Assembly (NCBI GenBank): GCA_019058445.1
Contig: JAHPZA010000010.1
Location: 636,035 to 700,034, forward strand
Length of the DNA stretch: 64,000 bases
From: Promethearchaeota archaeon
GTDB lineage: Archaea > Asgardarchaeota > Lokiarchaeia > Sigyniarchaeales > SOKP01
Reading direction: 5' to 3'
In this document: one piece after another, positions 17,473-26,776 of the stretch
How the letters are laid out: each line of letters begins with the position of its first letter
Position numbering within the stretch: the stretch's first letter is position 1
Made by a program: the position numbers and the translations under genes
The notes under the pieces: model-generated
Databases searched by the model: none
Told to the model about the DNA's origin: nothing
Seen by the model: only the letters and a program-made list of their open reading frames with translations

Positions 17473-18558
17473 TTACCTTCTAATTGCAAGTTCCTCAAAA
17501 GAAGGCAAGGCACCTACTAATGATCCACCAACCCAAGTAATTATCTTTCTCTTTTTAGGAGCAATCACTCTTATATTAGTTGTGTCTGGTACTAGCTTTT
17601 TAAGGTCTCTCGATAATCTTTCTTTTAATCCTTGAAAGAGTGTATTCCCTCCAGATAAAACAATATTATTGAAAAGTTCCTTACGATAATGAATATCACT
17701 CTGATATATTGCTTCATATAATGCTTCATGTAAAGGGGGCAATTCCTTTCCCATTATAGAAGGATTGAATAAACATTCAGGGGCAGTAAATCTTTCAGTG
17801 CCAATAATTATTTTATTACCATCCGGTGTAATATGTTCTTTTTGAATTTTTAAAATGTCTTCAGTAAGTTTCATTTCCTCTTCAAAATCTTGCGAGATAT
17901 AACAATACCCTTCTTTTATTTCGATTAATATCTTTCTCTCCTTTGGTGTTATAAGTGGATATCCTGCTTGTCGCATAAGTTTTTGTAAAAATTTCGTTAT
18001 ATCCTGACCAGCAAGCTCAAGTGTTTGAATCGCTTGATTATTAACATAGTTCTCAGAAATAGGTACAATATTAGTAATACCTTCTCCGCTATTTATGACA
18101 CATCCCGTGGTTCTCCCTGTAGCATATAATGATAATACAGCTTGGGTTGCGATATAGACTGATGGTACGTTGAATTTTTCAAACATTATCTCCATCATTT
18201 TATTCTTATTTTCTTTAGTGTTTAGTGCTGTATTAGTTAGGATCACGGAGTATTTTGAAGGATTAATTTTAAGTACTTTGTAAAAGCAATATTCCCAAAA
18301 CCTTTCTATTGCATCCCAATCTTTAATAATGCCTCTTTCTATTGGTGAAATTCCTTCTAAAAGTCCTTTTTCATATATGGGTTTTGAGGGAGATTTACTC
18401 TTTATCAAAGTTTCCTGTGAGTGACTTGGCTTAATTTTAATTGGACTGCGTGGTAATGTTTGAATTATCGCACGTGGTTGATCTTCTCCTGCAAATCCAA
18501 TTTTAGAAAAAAGCGTTCCATTATCTATTACGATTGTAGTTTTTGGATTTGAACTCAA
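17473..18558 (-). CDS. Divergent actin-family protein (Asgard actin-related protein)
   Basis: The sequence aligns along most of eukaryotic actin. Phosphate loop 1 is IDNGTLFSKIGFAGEDQPRA (Asp12 = actin D11). Other matches are ATQAVLSLYATGRTTG (Gln139 = Q137), INSGEGITNIVPI (phosphate 2), LSGGNTLFQGL (adenosine loop) and WVGGSLVGALPSFEEL. Three residues that organise ATP hydrolysis are changed: D154 to Asn156, D157 to Glu159 and H161 to Asn163. The protein ends at ELAIRR and lacks the last roughly 20 residues of actin. At 361 residues it is slightly short. The TTG start has GAGG 8 nt upstream. It is likely a filament-forming or ARP-like protein with altered ATPase; it differs from what I would expect of a canonical lokiactin. 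Confidence 0.9.
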   Translation of the reverse strand: MSSNPKTTIVIDNGTLFSKIGFAGEDQPRAIIQTLPRSPIKIKPSHSQETLIKSKSPSKPIYEKGLLEGISPIERGIIKDWDAIERFWEYCFYKVLKINPSKYSVILTNTALNTKENKNKMMEIMFEKFNVPSVYIATQAVLSLYATGRTTGCVINSGEGITNIVPISENYVNNQAIQTLELAGQDITKFLQKLMRQAGYPLITPKERKILIEIKEGYCYISQDFEEEMKLTEDILKIQKEHITPDGNKIIIGTERFTAPECLFNPSIMGKELPPLHEALYEAIYQSDIHYRKELFNNIVLSGGNTLFQGLKERLSRDLKKLVPDTTNIRVIAPKKRKIITWVGGSLVGALPSFEELAIRR

Positions 18559-18610
18559 TTTTATTGCCTCTTTTTCAAATAATAAAAGTACTGATAATTT
18601 AGTAAAATAA

Positions 18611-18622
18611 TTTATATATAAA
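18611..18622 (-). promoter_or_regulatory. Probable TATA box of the actin-family gene
   Basis: TTTATATATAAA lies about 53-64 nt upstream of the TTG start of the actin-family gene. An archaeal transcription start about 25 nt downstream of it would leave a short leader that contains the GAGG ribosome-binding site. The box is palindromic, so direction is assigned from the gene only. Confidence 0.45.
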
Positions 18623-18685
18623 GATAATTGTAAAAACCTTATTTAACTAAAATGTTTAGAAATAATAGCTATAATTAATTATCTC

Positions 18686-19608
18686 TTATTGTTGGTTTAA
18701 ATTAGAAAATAGGTAAAGAGATTCAAGGAATTTATTAATTTTACTCTCTCTATCATCGATTTCTTTATTTAAACATGACTTTAAAAAAGGAGGAACATTT
18801 AGTCAATTGAAAAACTTGAGAATTTTCTGGATATTCGATAACTCCTAATTGTTCTAATCTTTTAAGATATAAATCAGCATCATTTATAGATAAATTAAAA
18901 TCATGAAATAAATCGATTTTTCTAAATTTTCTTGAATCATTGTATCGTAGAAGTATATCTAAATCATTTCTGAAATTCTGAAAATTAGATTTATCAATAA
19001 CAAAAATACTTTGCCTTAATAACTTTAGAAATGTCTCGACAAAAATGTCGTAGGTTTTTAAAAAAAATCTGTGGTAATTGATGTAGTATAAATCATTGAA
19101 TTGAATTTAGTTAGATACTAACTCTCTAAGAATTCCTTAATTGCCCCTAACTTATGTTGTAAATATTAGGAATCAATTAAATCAATTTTATGAAGGAAAG
19201 TTGCCACACAACAATCACTCAAATTTAAAGTATTTAAGATCTTTATGAAATCTTCGAAAAACATGAATATATCCTTCAAATAACTATTAAAATCCACGAC
19301 AGAGATAATCAATTAAGCATCACTGAAGATTTCTTTATCTTTATTGAACCAATCTTGGTTTTCATGTCCCGCTAAATCAAAAACACCAAATTTTAAATCA
19401 ATTAGGGAATACAATCTCGAATTTATACCTCTTGTAGGTTTGGGGGAGTTTCTAATAACTGTAAAGAATTTGCTATATCAAAAAACACATTTTTCAGTAT
19501 AGTTTTCTCTGAATCAGATGGCCCTGCAAAAATTAATTTATTACCCACACCCATTATTTCTCTTTTTCTCCTATTTCTTTTCAATAATTTATGAAATTTA
19601 TTATTCAA
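18686..19608 (-). pseudogene. Decayed Rag-like GTPase, paralogue of the gene at 39992
   Basis: Translating the minus strand in shifting frames recovers a whole Rag-like protein. It has a degenerate P-loop AGPSDSEKT near the start, PTRGINSRLYSLI, the G3-like FGVFDLAGHENQDW, the G4 FLHKIDLID, a winged-helix end (GVIEYPENSQVF) and the tail NKFLESLYLFSNLN. The order and the total length (923 bp) match the intact gene at 39992-40888. Several stop codons and at least three frameshifts break it, and the P-loop has lost its Gly-Lys pair. Only the first 61 codons form a continuous ORF (19423-19608). This is a dead copy, not a new gene. Confidence 0.75.
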
Positions 19609-19656
19609 AAGTGTTTTGACATAATAATAAATATAAAAACTTTTTCTTATTAATAG

Positions 19657-20400
19657 ATGGATTATTCATTATACTATGTTGGGATAATCTATGAAGGGAT
19701 TATTATTATTATCGCCTTTCCGATTCTTATAAAAAGTCTAATTAACTATATAAAATTTCGTAATAAACTCTCATTATTGTTATTTTTAATCCTCTTAAAT
19801 TTTGGTATATCAATAATTTTTTCCTGGCTTTCTAAAATAATTAGTTTTTATTGGAGGATTGATTATATTGAACAAGCAAATACACCAGCTCCTAAAACAC
19901 CAATATCTTGGATACTGTTACGAATAGCTTATTTTAGATTTACTTATATTTTTATCACAATTGCCATATATTTATCTTATATTTTTAGAATCAAATTCTT
20001 TGATATTGAATATAAACAAATTCAAAAAGTTGCACTTACAATATTTGCATTATTTAATATTCTCTTTTCCCTATTTTTTTTTGACAAGACAAATAAAATC
20101 TTAGATGTATTATTATTTCTATTTGTGTTTGTCTTAATGAGTATAGTGTTTGTACCCTTCATGAGACAATCCATAAGAGCTTATAAATCCACAAAAATTT
20201 ATCAATTTAGAAAATCGTTCCTATCTTTAACAATAATGTCTATATCTTACATTTTTGTTCTATTATGTTTATTAATAGATCGGATTTATATTTTTTTAGG
20301 GTATCAAGGATTCACAGTTTTTTATTTTATGAGTTGGATATTCGTTCTAATTGGAATTTTCGGTAATTACTTCGGTTATTTAACATTTAAGAATGAATAA
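19657..20400 (+). CDS. Seven-transmembrane protein of unknown function
   Basis: The 247 residues contain seven well-spaced hydrophobic helices, with an outside-facing or loop segment TPAPKTPISWI between the second and third and no large soluble domain. There is no signal peptide or catalytic motif. A histidine-kinase gene lies 200 nt downstream on the same strand, so this could be a separate membrane sensor feeding a soluble kinase, by analogy with 7TM sensor modules fused to kinases in other prokaryotes; that is inference. A truncated paralogue lies at 16736-17320, with the same C-terminal motifs. The ATG start is clear. Confidence 0.7.
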   Translation: MDYSLYYVGIIYEGIIIIIAFPILIKSLINYIKFRNKLSLLLFLILLNFGISIIFSWLSKIISFYWRIDYIEQANTPAPKTPISWILLRIAYFRFTYIFITIAIYLSYIFRIKFFDIEYKQIQKVALTIFALFNILFSLFFFDKTNKILDVLLFLFVFVLMSIVFVPFMRQSIRAYKSTKIYQFRKSFLSLTIMSISYIFVLLCLLIDRIYIFLGYQGFTVFYFMSWIFVLIGIFGNYFGYLTFKNE

Positions 20401-20600
20401 TCAGAAGTATTTAAACATAAAGATTAAAAGTTTTAAAAAACCAAAAGTAAATTTAAATATAAGTTCTTTAATTAATGGTATAAAAGAATTTTAATTAGCA
20501 GTTAGCTGCTCATTTCATTTTGTAATAAATTTTTGGACAAAAATAAGAGATTTTCACTCTAACTATTCTTTAAATGAAATAAGTAGGCATAGAATCGCAG

Positions 20601-22256
20601 ATGAGTATTGATGAAGATTTAAGGATATTTTTTGATAATGCAATTGATTATATTATAATATACGATTTAAATGGTAATATAGTAGATATTAATAAATCCT
20701 TGTTGAAAGCTTTAGGATATAAAAATAAAGAAAAGTTTACTAAGCGAAACATAAATCAAATTATATCACTCCCTCCTTACTATCAAAACAATCACAATTC
20801 TTCTGATTTTCTAAAATCTTTAAATAACTCTTCGGAAAGGAGAGAATATTACTTAAATGGAAAAAAAAATAGAAAAATTCCGGTTAGGGGATACAATATT
20901 TATTTCAGTAATAAAAATTTAGAAATCTTTCTGAATGTTTCTAATGATATCACTGAAATAAAAAATCTTCATGATGAATTAAAAGAATCCAAGCAAAAAA
21001 TCGAAATATTATCAAGCAAGGTTCCAGAAATACACCTTTGGTCATTATCTCAAAAGAAAAATCATTTAGAAATGATTCAAAAGAGTGGAAAAATATTAAG
21101 AGATACAGAAAAAAAGTATATAGAGATTTTGGAAAATATTAAAGAAGGGTATTTCGAATTAGATCATGAGGGTAAATTAATTTTTTTTAATAATTCTTTA
21201 TCTGATATCTTAGGTTTCCCATCTGAAGAATTATTAGGAAGTAATGTAAAAAATTTACTTAATACACCTAATTTAGAATCTTTTAAATCATTAGTCCAGG
21301 ATAATGTTGATAAGGAATTAATCGAATTTCAATTTCAAAAAAAAAATGGTCAGAACATTTATATCGAAACGTCTCTTTCTTCCAAACTTAACTCTAAGGG
21401 TGAAACTATAGGATATTTTGGAATTCTTCGAGAAGTAACAGAGAGAAAGTTTGCAGAACTCCTTAAAGAAAAGTTTAGAGAACAACTAGAGAGAGAAGTA
21501 GAGCTGAGGACTCAAGACTTAAAAGAATCTTTAGACCAACAAAAATTATATATGAATGAAATTTTAAAAGCCTCACAATTTAAATCAGAATTTATGTCAA
21601 CAATGTCTCATGAATTAAGAACTCCATTGAATTCTATAATAGGATTTATAGATTTACTTTTAGAAGAAAATTATGGTAAAATTAATAATGATCAGCTCAC
21701 TTTTCTAACAGATATAAAAGCATCTTCAATACATCTATTAGAGTTGATCAATCATTTATTAGATATTTCAAAGATAGAAGCAGGTGAAATTAAACTTAAT
21801 TTGAAGAAAGTACCATTAAAGTTATTGTTAGATCAATTAAACTCGATAATAAAACCATTAATTGCTGAAAAAAAGTTATATTTTAAAATGAACGATTTTA
21901 ATTCTAATTTAGAGATCAATGTAGATCCGTTAAGATTTAAAGAAATTCTGTATAACTTGATTAGCAATGCTATTAAATTCACTAAAAAAGGGGGTATTAG
22001 ATTAAACATCATGGAAACTGAGGATAATTACAGATTTGAAATAATGGACACAGGTATTGGGATAGCTAGGAAAGATTTTGATTTAGTGTTTAAAGAATTT
22101 AAAAGAATTGATGATCCTTATGTAAAAATAATACCAGGAACAGGTTTAGGTTTGCCACTTACAAAAAAATTAGTAAATCTTCATGGGGGAAATTTAAAAT
22201 TCACAAGTAAGTATGGAAAAGGATCAAATTTCATAGTGACACTCCCTAAAATATGA
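20601..22256 (+). CDS. Soluble PAS-PAS histidine kinase
   Basis: Two PAS domains (about residues 5-125 and 175-290) are followed by a coiled-coil linker and a HisKA dimerisation domain with the phospho-acceptor His337 in MSHELRTPLNSIIGF. The ATPase domain shows the N box (SNAIKF), G1 (DTGIGIA) and G2 (GTGLGLPLTKKLV). No transmembrane segment is visible, so it senses cytosolic signals through PAS or acts with the upstream 7TM protein. The catalytic core closely resembles those at 29702 and 41151, so these three are recent paralogues. No receiver is fused; the stand-alone receiver at 24470 is one possible partner. Confidence 0.93.
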   Translation: MSIDEDLRIFFDNAIDYIIIYDLNGNIVDINKSLLKALGYKNKEKFTKRNINQIISLPPYYQNNHNSSDFLKSLNNSSERREYYLNGKKNRKIPVRGYNIYFSNKNLEIFLNVSNDITEIKNLHDELKESKQKIEILSSKVPEIHLWSLSQKKNHLEMIQKSGKILRDTEKKYIEILENIKEGYFELDHEGKLIFFNNSLSDILGFPSEELLGSNVKNLLNTPNLESFKSLVQDNVDKELIEFQFQKKNGQNIYIETSLSSKLNSKGETIGYFGILREVTERKFAELLKEKFREQLEREVELRTQDLKESLDQQKLYMNEILKASQFKSEFMSTMSHELRTPLNSIIGFIDLLLEENYGKINNDQLTFLTDIKASSIHLLELINHLLDISKIEAGEIKLNLKKVPLKLLLDQLNSIIKPLIAEKKLYFKMNDFNSNLEINVDPLRFKEILYNLISNAIKFTKKGGIRLNIMETEDNYRFEIMDTGIGIARKDFDLVFKEFKRIDDPYVKIIPGTGLGLPLTKKLVNLHGGNLKFTSKYGKGSNFIVTLPKI

Positions 22257-22296
22257 CATTTTAAAAAATATTGTTTCTAACTCTTATTGTTATTTT

Positions 22297-22530
22297 CTAA
22301 TAATATTTAATTTTGGTATTTTTTGCCCTTTTCCCATCTAGCAGAACAATTCTATTTTCTAAATTATAAACTTCAATATCTAATATTACATTATTAATTT
22401 CGGAGCAATCTGTTAATTTCAAAGGTGTTTTTTTAAAATTCTTTGTAATAAGTTCAAAGGAATTATAGGTTATTATTGCACAAAAGAGGTCATGAAATTG
22501 CCATGCTAGTGGAATTATCATTGAATACAT
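22297..22530 (-). CDS. Short hypothetical ORF, possibly a gene fragment
   Basis: The ORF encodes 77 residues with a believable protein-like composition (SEINNVILDIEVYNLENRIV) and an ATG start, but no family is recognised. It could be the C-terminal remnant of a larger gene, since the upstream 200 bp are non-coding AT-rich DNA. It is convergent with the histidine kinase. Low confidence that it is expressed. Confidence 0.3.
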   Translation of the reverse strand: MYSMIIPLAWQFHDLFCAIITYNSFELITKNFKKTPLKLTDCSEINNVILDIEVYNLENRIVLLDGKRAKNTKIKYY

Positions 22531-22748
22531 GAAAAATTAAATCTATATAAATTTCAAGATATTTTTGAAAAATTACATTGATTTTATAGAATTTGCCCGG
22601 AAAATCTGTCATAAGAGTTTTAATTTATAAATTTTATACAGAAAATAGAATAGATTTTTTCCTTATTAAAATTATTATATAAAAAATTAACTTCTTTGAT
22701 AATATTTAATAAAATAACTAAAAGATATTATAAGAAAAATAAAGACTT

Positions 22749-23114
22749 TCAAAAAGCTTTCCACTTTTCATATTTTTCCTTCAGTTGATAGATTTCCTTC
22801 ACTAATTTTTCATTTTCTAATCGGAGATTTTCAATTTCCATCATCAAGGTATTGATTATAATTGCTGCTTGATCTTTTGAAAACAGATCCTCATCAGTTA
22901 AAATATGAACATCAACACCTCTAACCTCAAGATTTTTATCTAAATACAAAGTAGTTAAAATATTCTTCAGTTGCCCGTGAAGAAAAATATGAGAAAAAGG
23001 AAACCGAGAATGTTTTTTTAAGACTTCTTTATCTAATTTTATTTCATGGAAAATATCGCAGATACTACAATAATACTGTCTTCTTACAAAACTACCAATT
23101 TCATGTTTATTCAT
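22749..23114 (-). CDS. Small zinc/coiled-coil protein paired with a Rab-like GTPase
   Basis: The 121 residues begin with a CxxC (YYCSICDIFHEI) that, with nearby His residues (HSRFPFSHIFLHG), could bind zinc. A beta-rich middle follows (TTLYLDKNLEVRGVDVHILT), then a C-terminal coiled coil from residue 88 (MMEIENLRLENEKLVKEIY). It lies 26 nt downstream of the Rab-like GTPase gene on the same strand, so the two almost certainly share a transcript. A zinc module plus coiled coil next to a Rab-like GTPase suggests an effector or adaptor, but no homologue of known function is recognised. Confidence 0.7.
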   Translation of the reverse strand: MNKHEIGSFVRRQYYCSICDIFHEIKLDKEVLKKHSRFPFSHIFLHGQLKNILTTLYLDKNLEVRGVDVHILTDEDLFSKDQAAIIINTLMMEIENLRLENEKLVKEIYQLKEKYEKWKAF

Positions 23115-23140
23115 ATTCTATAAAAAACTAATCGAAATGA

Positions 23141-23680
23141 TTATAATATTCCAGATATTTTCATCATTATATCAGCAATGGTATAAAAAATCTTTTCCAC
23201 ATTCTCTCCAGTTTTAGAAGAACATTCGATAAAGTTATTCAATCCACGCTCTTTACCGTATTCTGCTGCATATTCTGCATCAATTACTCTTTTTCCTTCT
23301 AATTCCAGATCGCTCTTACCACCAACTAATATAATCGGAAAATTATAATCTTCTTCATCTGGTGCGGTTTTTAAAATGTTTAACCATTCATCTAAATTTT
23401 TTAAAGTAGTGAAACGTGAGATATCATACATAAATATTCCTCCTGAAGCGCCTATTACATAATTAGGTAACAGAGATTTAAATTGGTGTTCTCCCGCGAA
23501 ATCCCAAATCTGTAAATTAACAGAAATTCCTTCAATTTCTACATTTTTAGTATAAAAATCAACTCCAATTGTCATGGAATAGTTTTCGCTATATTGGCCT
23601 GTGACATAACGGTTGACTAATGTTGTTTTTCCAACACCCCCATCCCCAAAAATACACATTTTATACCGTGCAAAACTCAT
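23141..23680 (-). CDS. Rab/Ras-like small GTPase
   Basis: A full-length small GTPase of 179 residues. G1 is GDGGVGKTT (residues 12-20), switch I is YSMTIGVDFYTK with the conserved Thr, G3 is WDFAGEHQF (Glu replaces the usual catalytic Gln), G4 is GGKSD where NKxD is expected, and G5 is ECSSKTG. There is no C-terminal Cys for lipidation, as usual in Asgard GTPases. The Asn-to-Gly change in G4 may weaken guanine binding. It is followed at 26 nt by the zinc/coiled-coil gene. The ATG start directly precedes the first strand. Confidence 0.92.
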   Translation of the reverse strand: MSFARYKMCIFGDGGVGKTTLVNRYVTGQYSENYSMTIGVDFYTKNVEIEGISVNLQIWDFAGEHQFKSLLPNYVIGASGGIFMYDISRFTTLKNLDEWLNILKTAPDEEDYNFPIILVGGKSDLELEGKRVIDAEYAAEYGKERGLNNFIECSSKTGENVEKIFYTIADIMMKISGIL

Positions 23681-23916
23681 TTTACTAGTCCTTTCATATT
23701 TTAATTGTGATTATTAAATGCATCCTTGAAATATATATTATGCAATTATAATAGTATAGATAAATAAAAATAATTGGTATTTGCAATATAAATTAAGGAT
23801 AAATACTTTTTATCCCTTATTTTTTATTTCATATTTTTATAGGATTTATGTTTCTTTCTGGATCTATTGATTTGTTATGAAACAATGATTTAAATTAAAA
23901 AATGGGAATTCTTTTC

Positions 23917-24236
23917 TTAAATATCATAATTTATCAAGATTTCCCTTAGCTTTAATGATTTATCATAAAATTCCATTGCAAAAGCATCATCTCCCATAGA
24001 TATGCAAAGATCTGCAATTCATCTTCATTTTCCAAGATAAAGAGTAATTCCTGACCAGAAGTGTCAAACACGCCTAATTCTAAATCCATCCATTTATACA
24101 CTGAAGATAAGATCCCTCTTGTTGGAACAAGAGGAAACAAAATCAAATTTTTAGGATCCTTTCCCTCGAAAATCACCTGCATGATGCTTGTTTTACCCAC
24201 ACCTGCTCTTCCAATAAATAATATCTTCTTTACCAT
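23917..24236 (-). pseudogene. Truncated Rag-like GTPase joined to a TPR remnant
   Basis: The first 75 codons encode a Rag-like N-terminus closely similar to the GTPase part of the gene at 26777: GRAGVGKTS, PTRGI, and FDTSGQELLF as G3. After ENEDELQI the homology stops. In a different frame the next 30 codons read as one tetratricopeptide-like unit (CISMGDDAFAMEFYDKSL) ending in a stop at 23917. The G4 and G5 regions are absent. This looks like two broken genes joined by deletion, not a functional small GTPase. Confidence 0.6.
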
Positions 24237-24469
24237 AATATATCCACAAAATAAGATCCTTATCTGTAAATGTAAAACCTAATTCGATATCTTCATTTGA
24301 TAATAATTGACTTCAAAAATATAAAATATTCATGTATATAAATTTCTGCTAAATCATATAATTATAAAATTTAAAAGAAAAAGGAATAGAAATAGTATAA
24401 AACCATCAATAATAGAGGTTAACTCTTGATTATTTAATTTTATATCTTTTTAGATAAAGTTTAAAAAAC

Positions 24470-24847
24470 CTAATTTGAAATATTTAAAATATTCTTTACT
24501 ATTTCTCTAAATTCAGCAACTTTAATTGGTTTTGATATATAATCATTAAAACCCGCTGCTAAAATTCTTTCTTTATCTCCCTTCATTGCAAATGAAGTAA
24601 CAGCAATGATCGGAATTTCTTTAAATTTATTAATTTTTCGAAGTTCTGTACAGATATCAATACCACTAATTTCTGGTAATTGAATATCTAAGATTACTAG
24701 ATCGGGTTTTCCAGATTTAATTAATTCTAAGCCAGTATCACCTCGAGTTTCAGAAAAAATTTCTACTTCTGGGATTAATTTCAAAATGGCTAAAAAGAGT
24801 TTCATATTTTTCTCATTATCTTCGATAACATATACTTTTTTTTTCAT
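24470..24847 (-). CDS. Stand-alone response-regulator receiver domain
   Basis: A complete CheY-like domain of 125 residues. The acidic pair is Glu9-Asp10, the phospho-acceptor is Asp54 in VILDIQLPE, the switch Thr84 is in AVTSFAM and the conserved Lys106 is in ISKPIK. There is no output domain, so it acts by protein contact or as a phosphate shuttle. It is the only intact separate receiver in the window and is surrounded by five histidine kinases. It resembles DivK-type single-domain regulators (SGIDICTELRKI). The ATG start is clear. Confidence 0.92.
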   Translation of the reverse strand: MKKKVYVIEDNEKNMKLFLAILKLIPEVEIFSETRGDTGLELIKSGKPDLVILDIQLPEISGIDICTELRKINKFKEIPIIAVTSFAMKGDKERILAAGFNDYISKPIKVAEFREIVKNILNISN

Positions 24848-25125
24848 AATAAACTTCTCATTTGAATAAAATTCAAAATTTATGTTAAAATTAAACCAAG
24901 GATAATTTAAAGATATAGTGTTTATTTTTAAATTTTTTTTAAGATATGTTTATATATATTTTCTTTTTCTTTTTTAGTATTATAATATTTGATGTATAAA
25001 ATCAGTATATAATAAGGGCTACGGATATTAAAGTCAAAAAGCGTTAAATTTTATTTCGATCTCGTGAGAATTATAAAACATAAGGTACTTTATTGAAAAA
25101 TAAATTTTAAAAAGATTGATTTTTG

Positions 25126-26646
25126 ATGAGCAGAAAAGTAATTCTTATTGGACCACCTGAAGGAGGTAAAACAACCTTGAGAAAGATCTTTTTTGAAGGA
25201 GAGAACTCAACAAGAATTTTAGAATATGGTTTAGAACCTACTCGAGGACATGAAACTATATTATTAGATTTAAGGAAAAAGATAGGTCTATTCGATTTAG
25301 GTGGTCAAGAAAATCAGCGATGGTTTGAAACTGAAGAAATATCAATATTTTATGAAGCGAAAATTATTATTGTTGTATTTGATATAAGTTGGTCATTAAA
25401 TTATATCGTAGATTTCATTAATAAGATTTTAAGAATTCGTGAAGAAATAACTTCTTTATCAACCATTATTATTTTATTACACAAGATCGATTTAGTCGAT
25501 CAGGAAATTATAAGAAGTATGAGTAAAACTATTTATCACACCATCGAAAAAAATAAACTAGTAAAAGTATATTTTACGAGCGTTAAAAGAGAGTATATTG
25601 CTCAAACTTTTTCATATTTTGTTGAAATTATAAAAGCTTGCATCATTGACGAGATTGAACTAGAAGATTCAAATTTTTATTTATTAGATGAAGTATTAAA
25701 AGTCGTTTATCTTACATATAAAAATGAGTTTATCTCTAAAACAGATTTTATTACAAAATTAAATCGCTCAGAAAGAATAATAGATAGAATTATAAACCAT
25801 TTAATAAAGAAGGAACATTTACAATTCTCGGGGATATATGAAAAAGATAAACTTTTTTTCTTAACAGCAATAGGAAAAAAGTATTTTACCGATATCTTAG
25901 AAAAATTCACTCTTGAAAGATATTTAGAAAGATCGAAGATTAAACCATTTCATATAATAATCCCCGAAACAAAAGCCCCCTTTATTTTTGGAGTGTTTTT
26001 AATAAATAGTAAGGGAAAAGTTACGGTAATCTCAGAAACTTATGAAAATGATTTATACAATATCTTAAAGGAGAATTTTCAACGGGATAATTTAGAAGCT
26101 TATTCCTATGATAACCTTATTCAAAACTTTAAAGCTGCCTTAGAATTATTTATTAAAGAAAGTGAGATTCAAGATCTTTCAGGGATAAGGCTAATAGGGG
26201 GAACTCTCTATTTCTTTGAATCTCATGGAATCACATTAAGTATAATCGGTCATCCACATGTTGATTTTAAGAAGTATGAAAACACAATTCTCAAGAGCTT
26301 TGAAAAAACTTACATGGATAACAAACTTGAATTTGATATTCTCAAAACAAGCTCAGCAATTTATAATACTCAATTAACTCGGATCATGAAAGATTGGTTG
26401 ATACAAATTAATAATTTTTACATATCTATGTTGGAAAATTTAGATACAATTGATATTTCGTCAGCTAGAAATCTTTATATGGAATTAGAAGATCTGTCTA
26501 CTAAGATTGATGTGAATAATGTTGAAGTTCAAGAAAGAATAAAAAAATTGAAAATAGGGTTAATGAATAACATACTAGAAGAAAATTTCAATAAATTCAA
26601 AGATATTGCTAATGAAATACTCAAAATTAGCTTAGAGTATAAATAA
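25126..26646 (+). CDS. Rag/Gtr-like GTPase with winged-helix and longin-like domains (paralogue A)
   Basis: Domains in order: a Rag-like GTPase (residues 1-175) with G1 GPPEGGKTTL, switch PTRGHE, G3 FDLGGQENQRWF and G4 LHKID. The HKxD form of G4 is diagnostic of Rag/Gtr GTPases. A winged helix follows (about 185-260; FITKLNRSERIIDRIINHL), then a longin/roadblock-like alpha/beta domain (285-400; FIFGVFLINSKGKVTVISE) and a C-terminal helical hairpin (415-500). The same architecture recurs at 28094 and 37008. I prefer the ATG at 25126 over a TTG one codon earlier. It is followed by two further GTPase genes on the same strand. The role is unknown; Rag GTPases in eukaryotes relay nutrient status at membranes. 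Confidence 0.88.
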   Translation: MSRKVILIGPPEGGKTTLRKIFFEGENSTRILEYGLEPTRGHETILLDLRKKIGLFDLGGQENQRWFETEEISIFYEAKIIIVVFDISWSLNYIVDFINKILRIREEITSLSTIIILLHKIDLVDQEIIRSMSKTIYHTIEKNKLVKVYFTSVKREYIAQTFSYFVEIIKACIIDEIELEDSNFYLLDEVLKVVYLTYKNEFISKTDFITKLNRSERIIDRIINHLIKKEHLQFSGIYEKDKLFFLTAIGKKYFTDILEKFTLERYLERSKIKPFHIIIPETKAPFIFGVFLINSKGKVTVISETYENDLYNILKENFQRDNLEAYSYDNLIQNFKAALELFIKESEIQDLSGIRLIGGTLYFFESHGITLSIIGHPHVDFKKYENTILKSFEKTYMDNKLEFDILKTSSAIYNTQLTRIMKDWLIQINNFYISMLENLDTIDISSARNLYMELEDLSTKIDVNNVEVQERIKKLKIGLMNNILEENFNKFKDIANEILKISLEYK

Positions 26647-26776
26647 ATTGAAATTATATGGCTATAAATTTTCGAATTTGAAAGTTATTAAATTAGATAT
26701 ATTAATAAATACATTCTTTTTTGTATAATGTGCATAAAATGGATATCTATATTTTATTGCTAAAAGGCAAATTAAA

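Noticed and set aside
22531..22748. Possible tRNA or small RNA in the spacer between the short ORF and the zinc/coiled-coil gene
   Set aside because: No cloverleaf, TTCRANYC box or stable stem was found; the spacer is simple AT-rich DNA.
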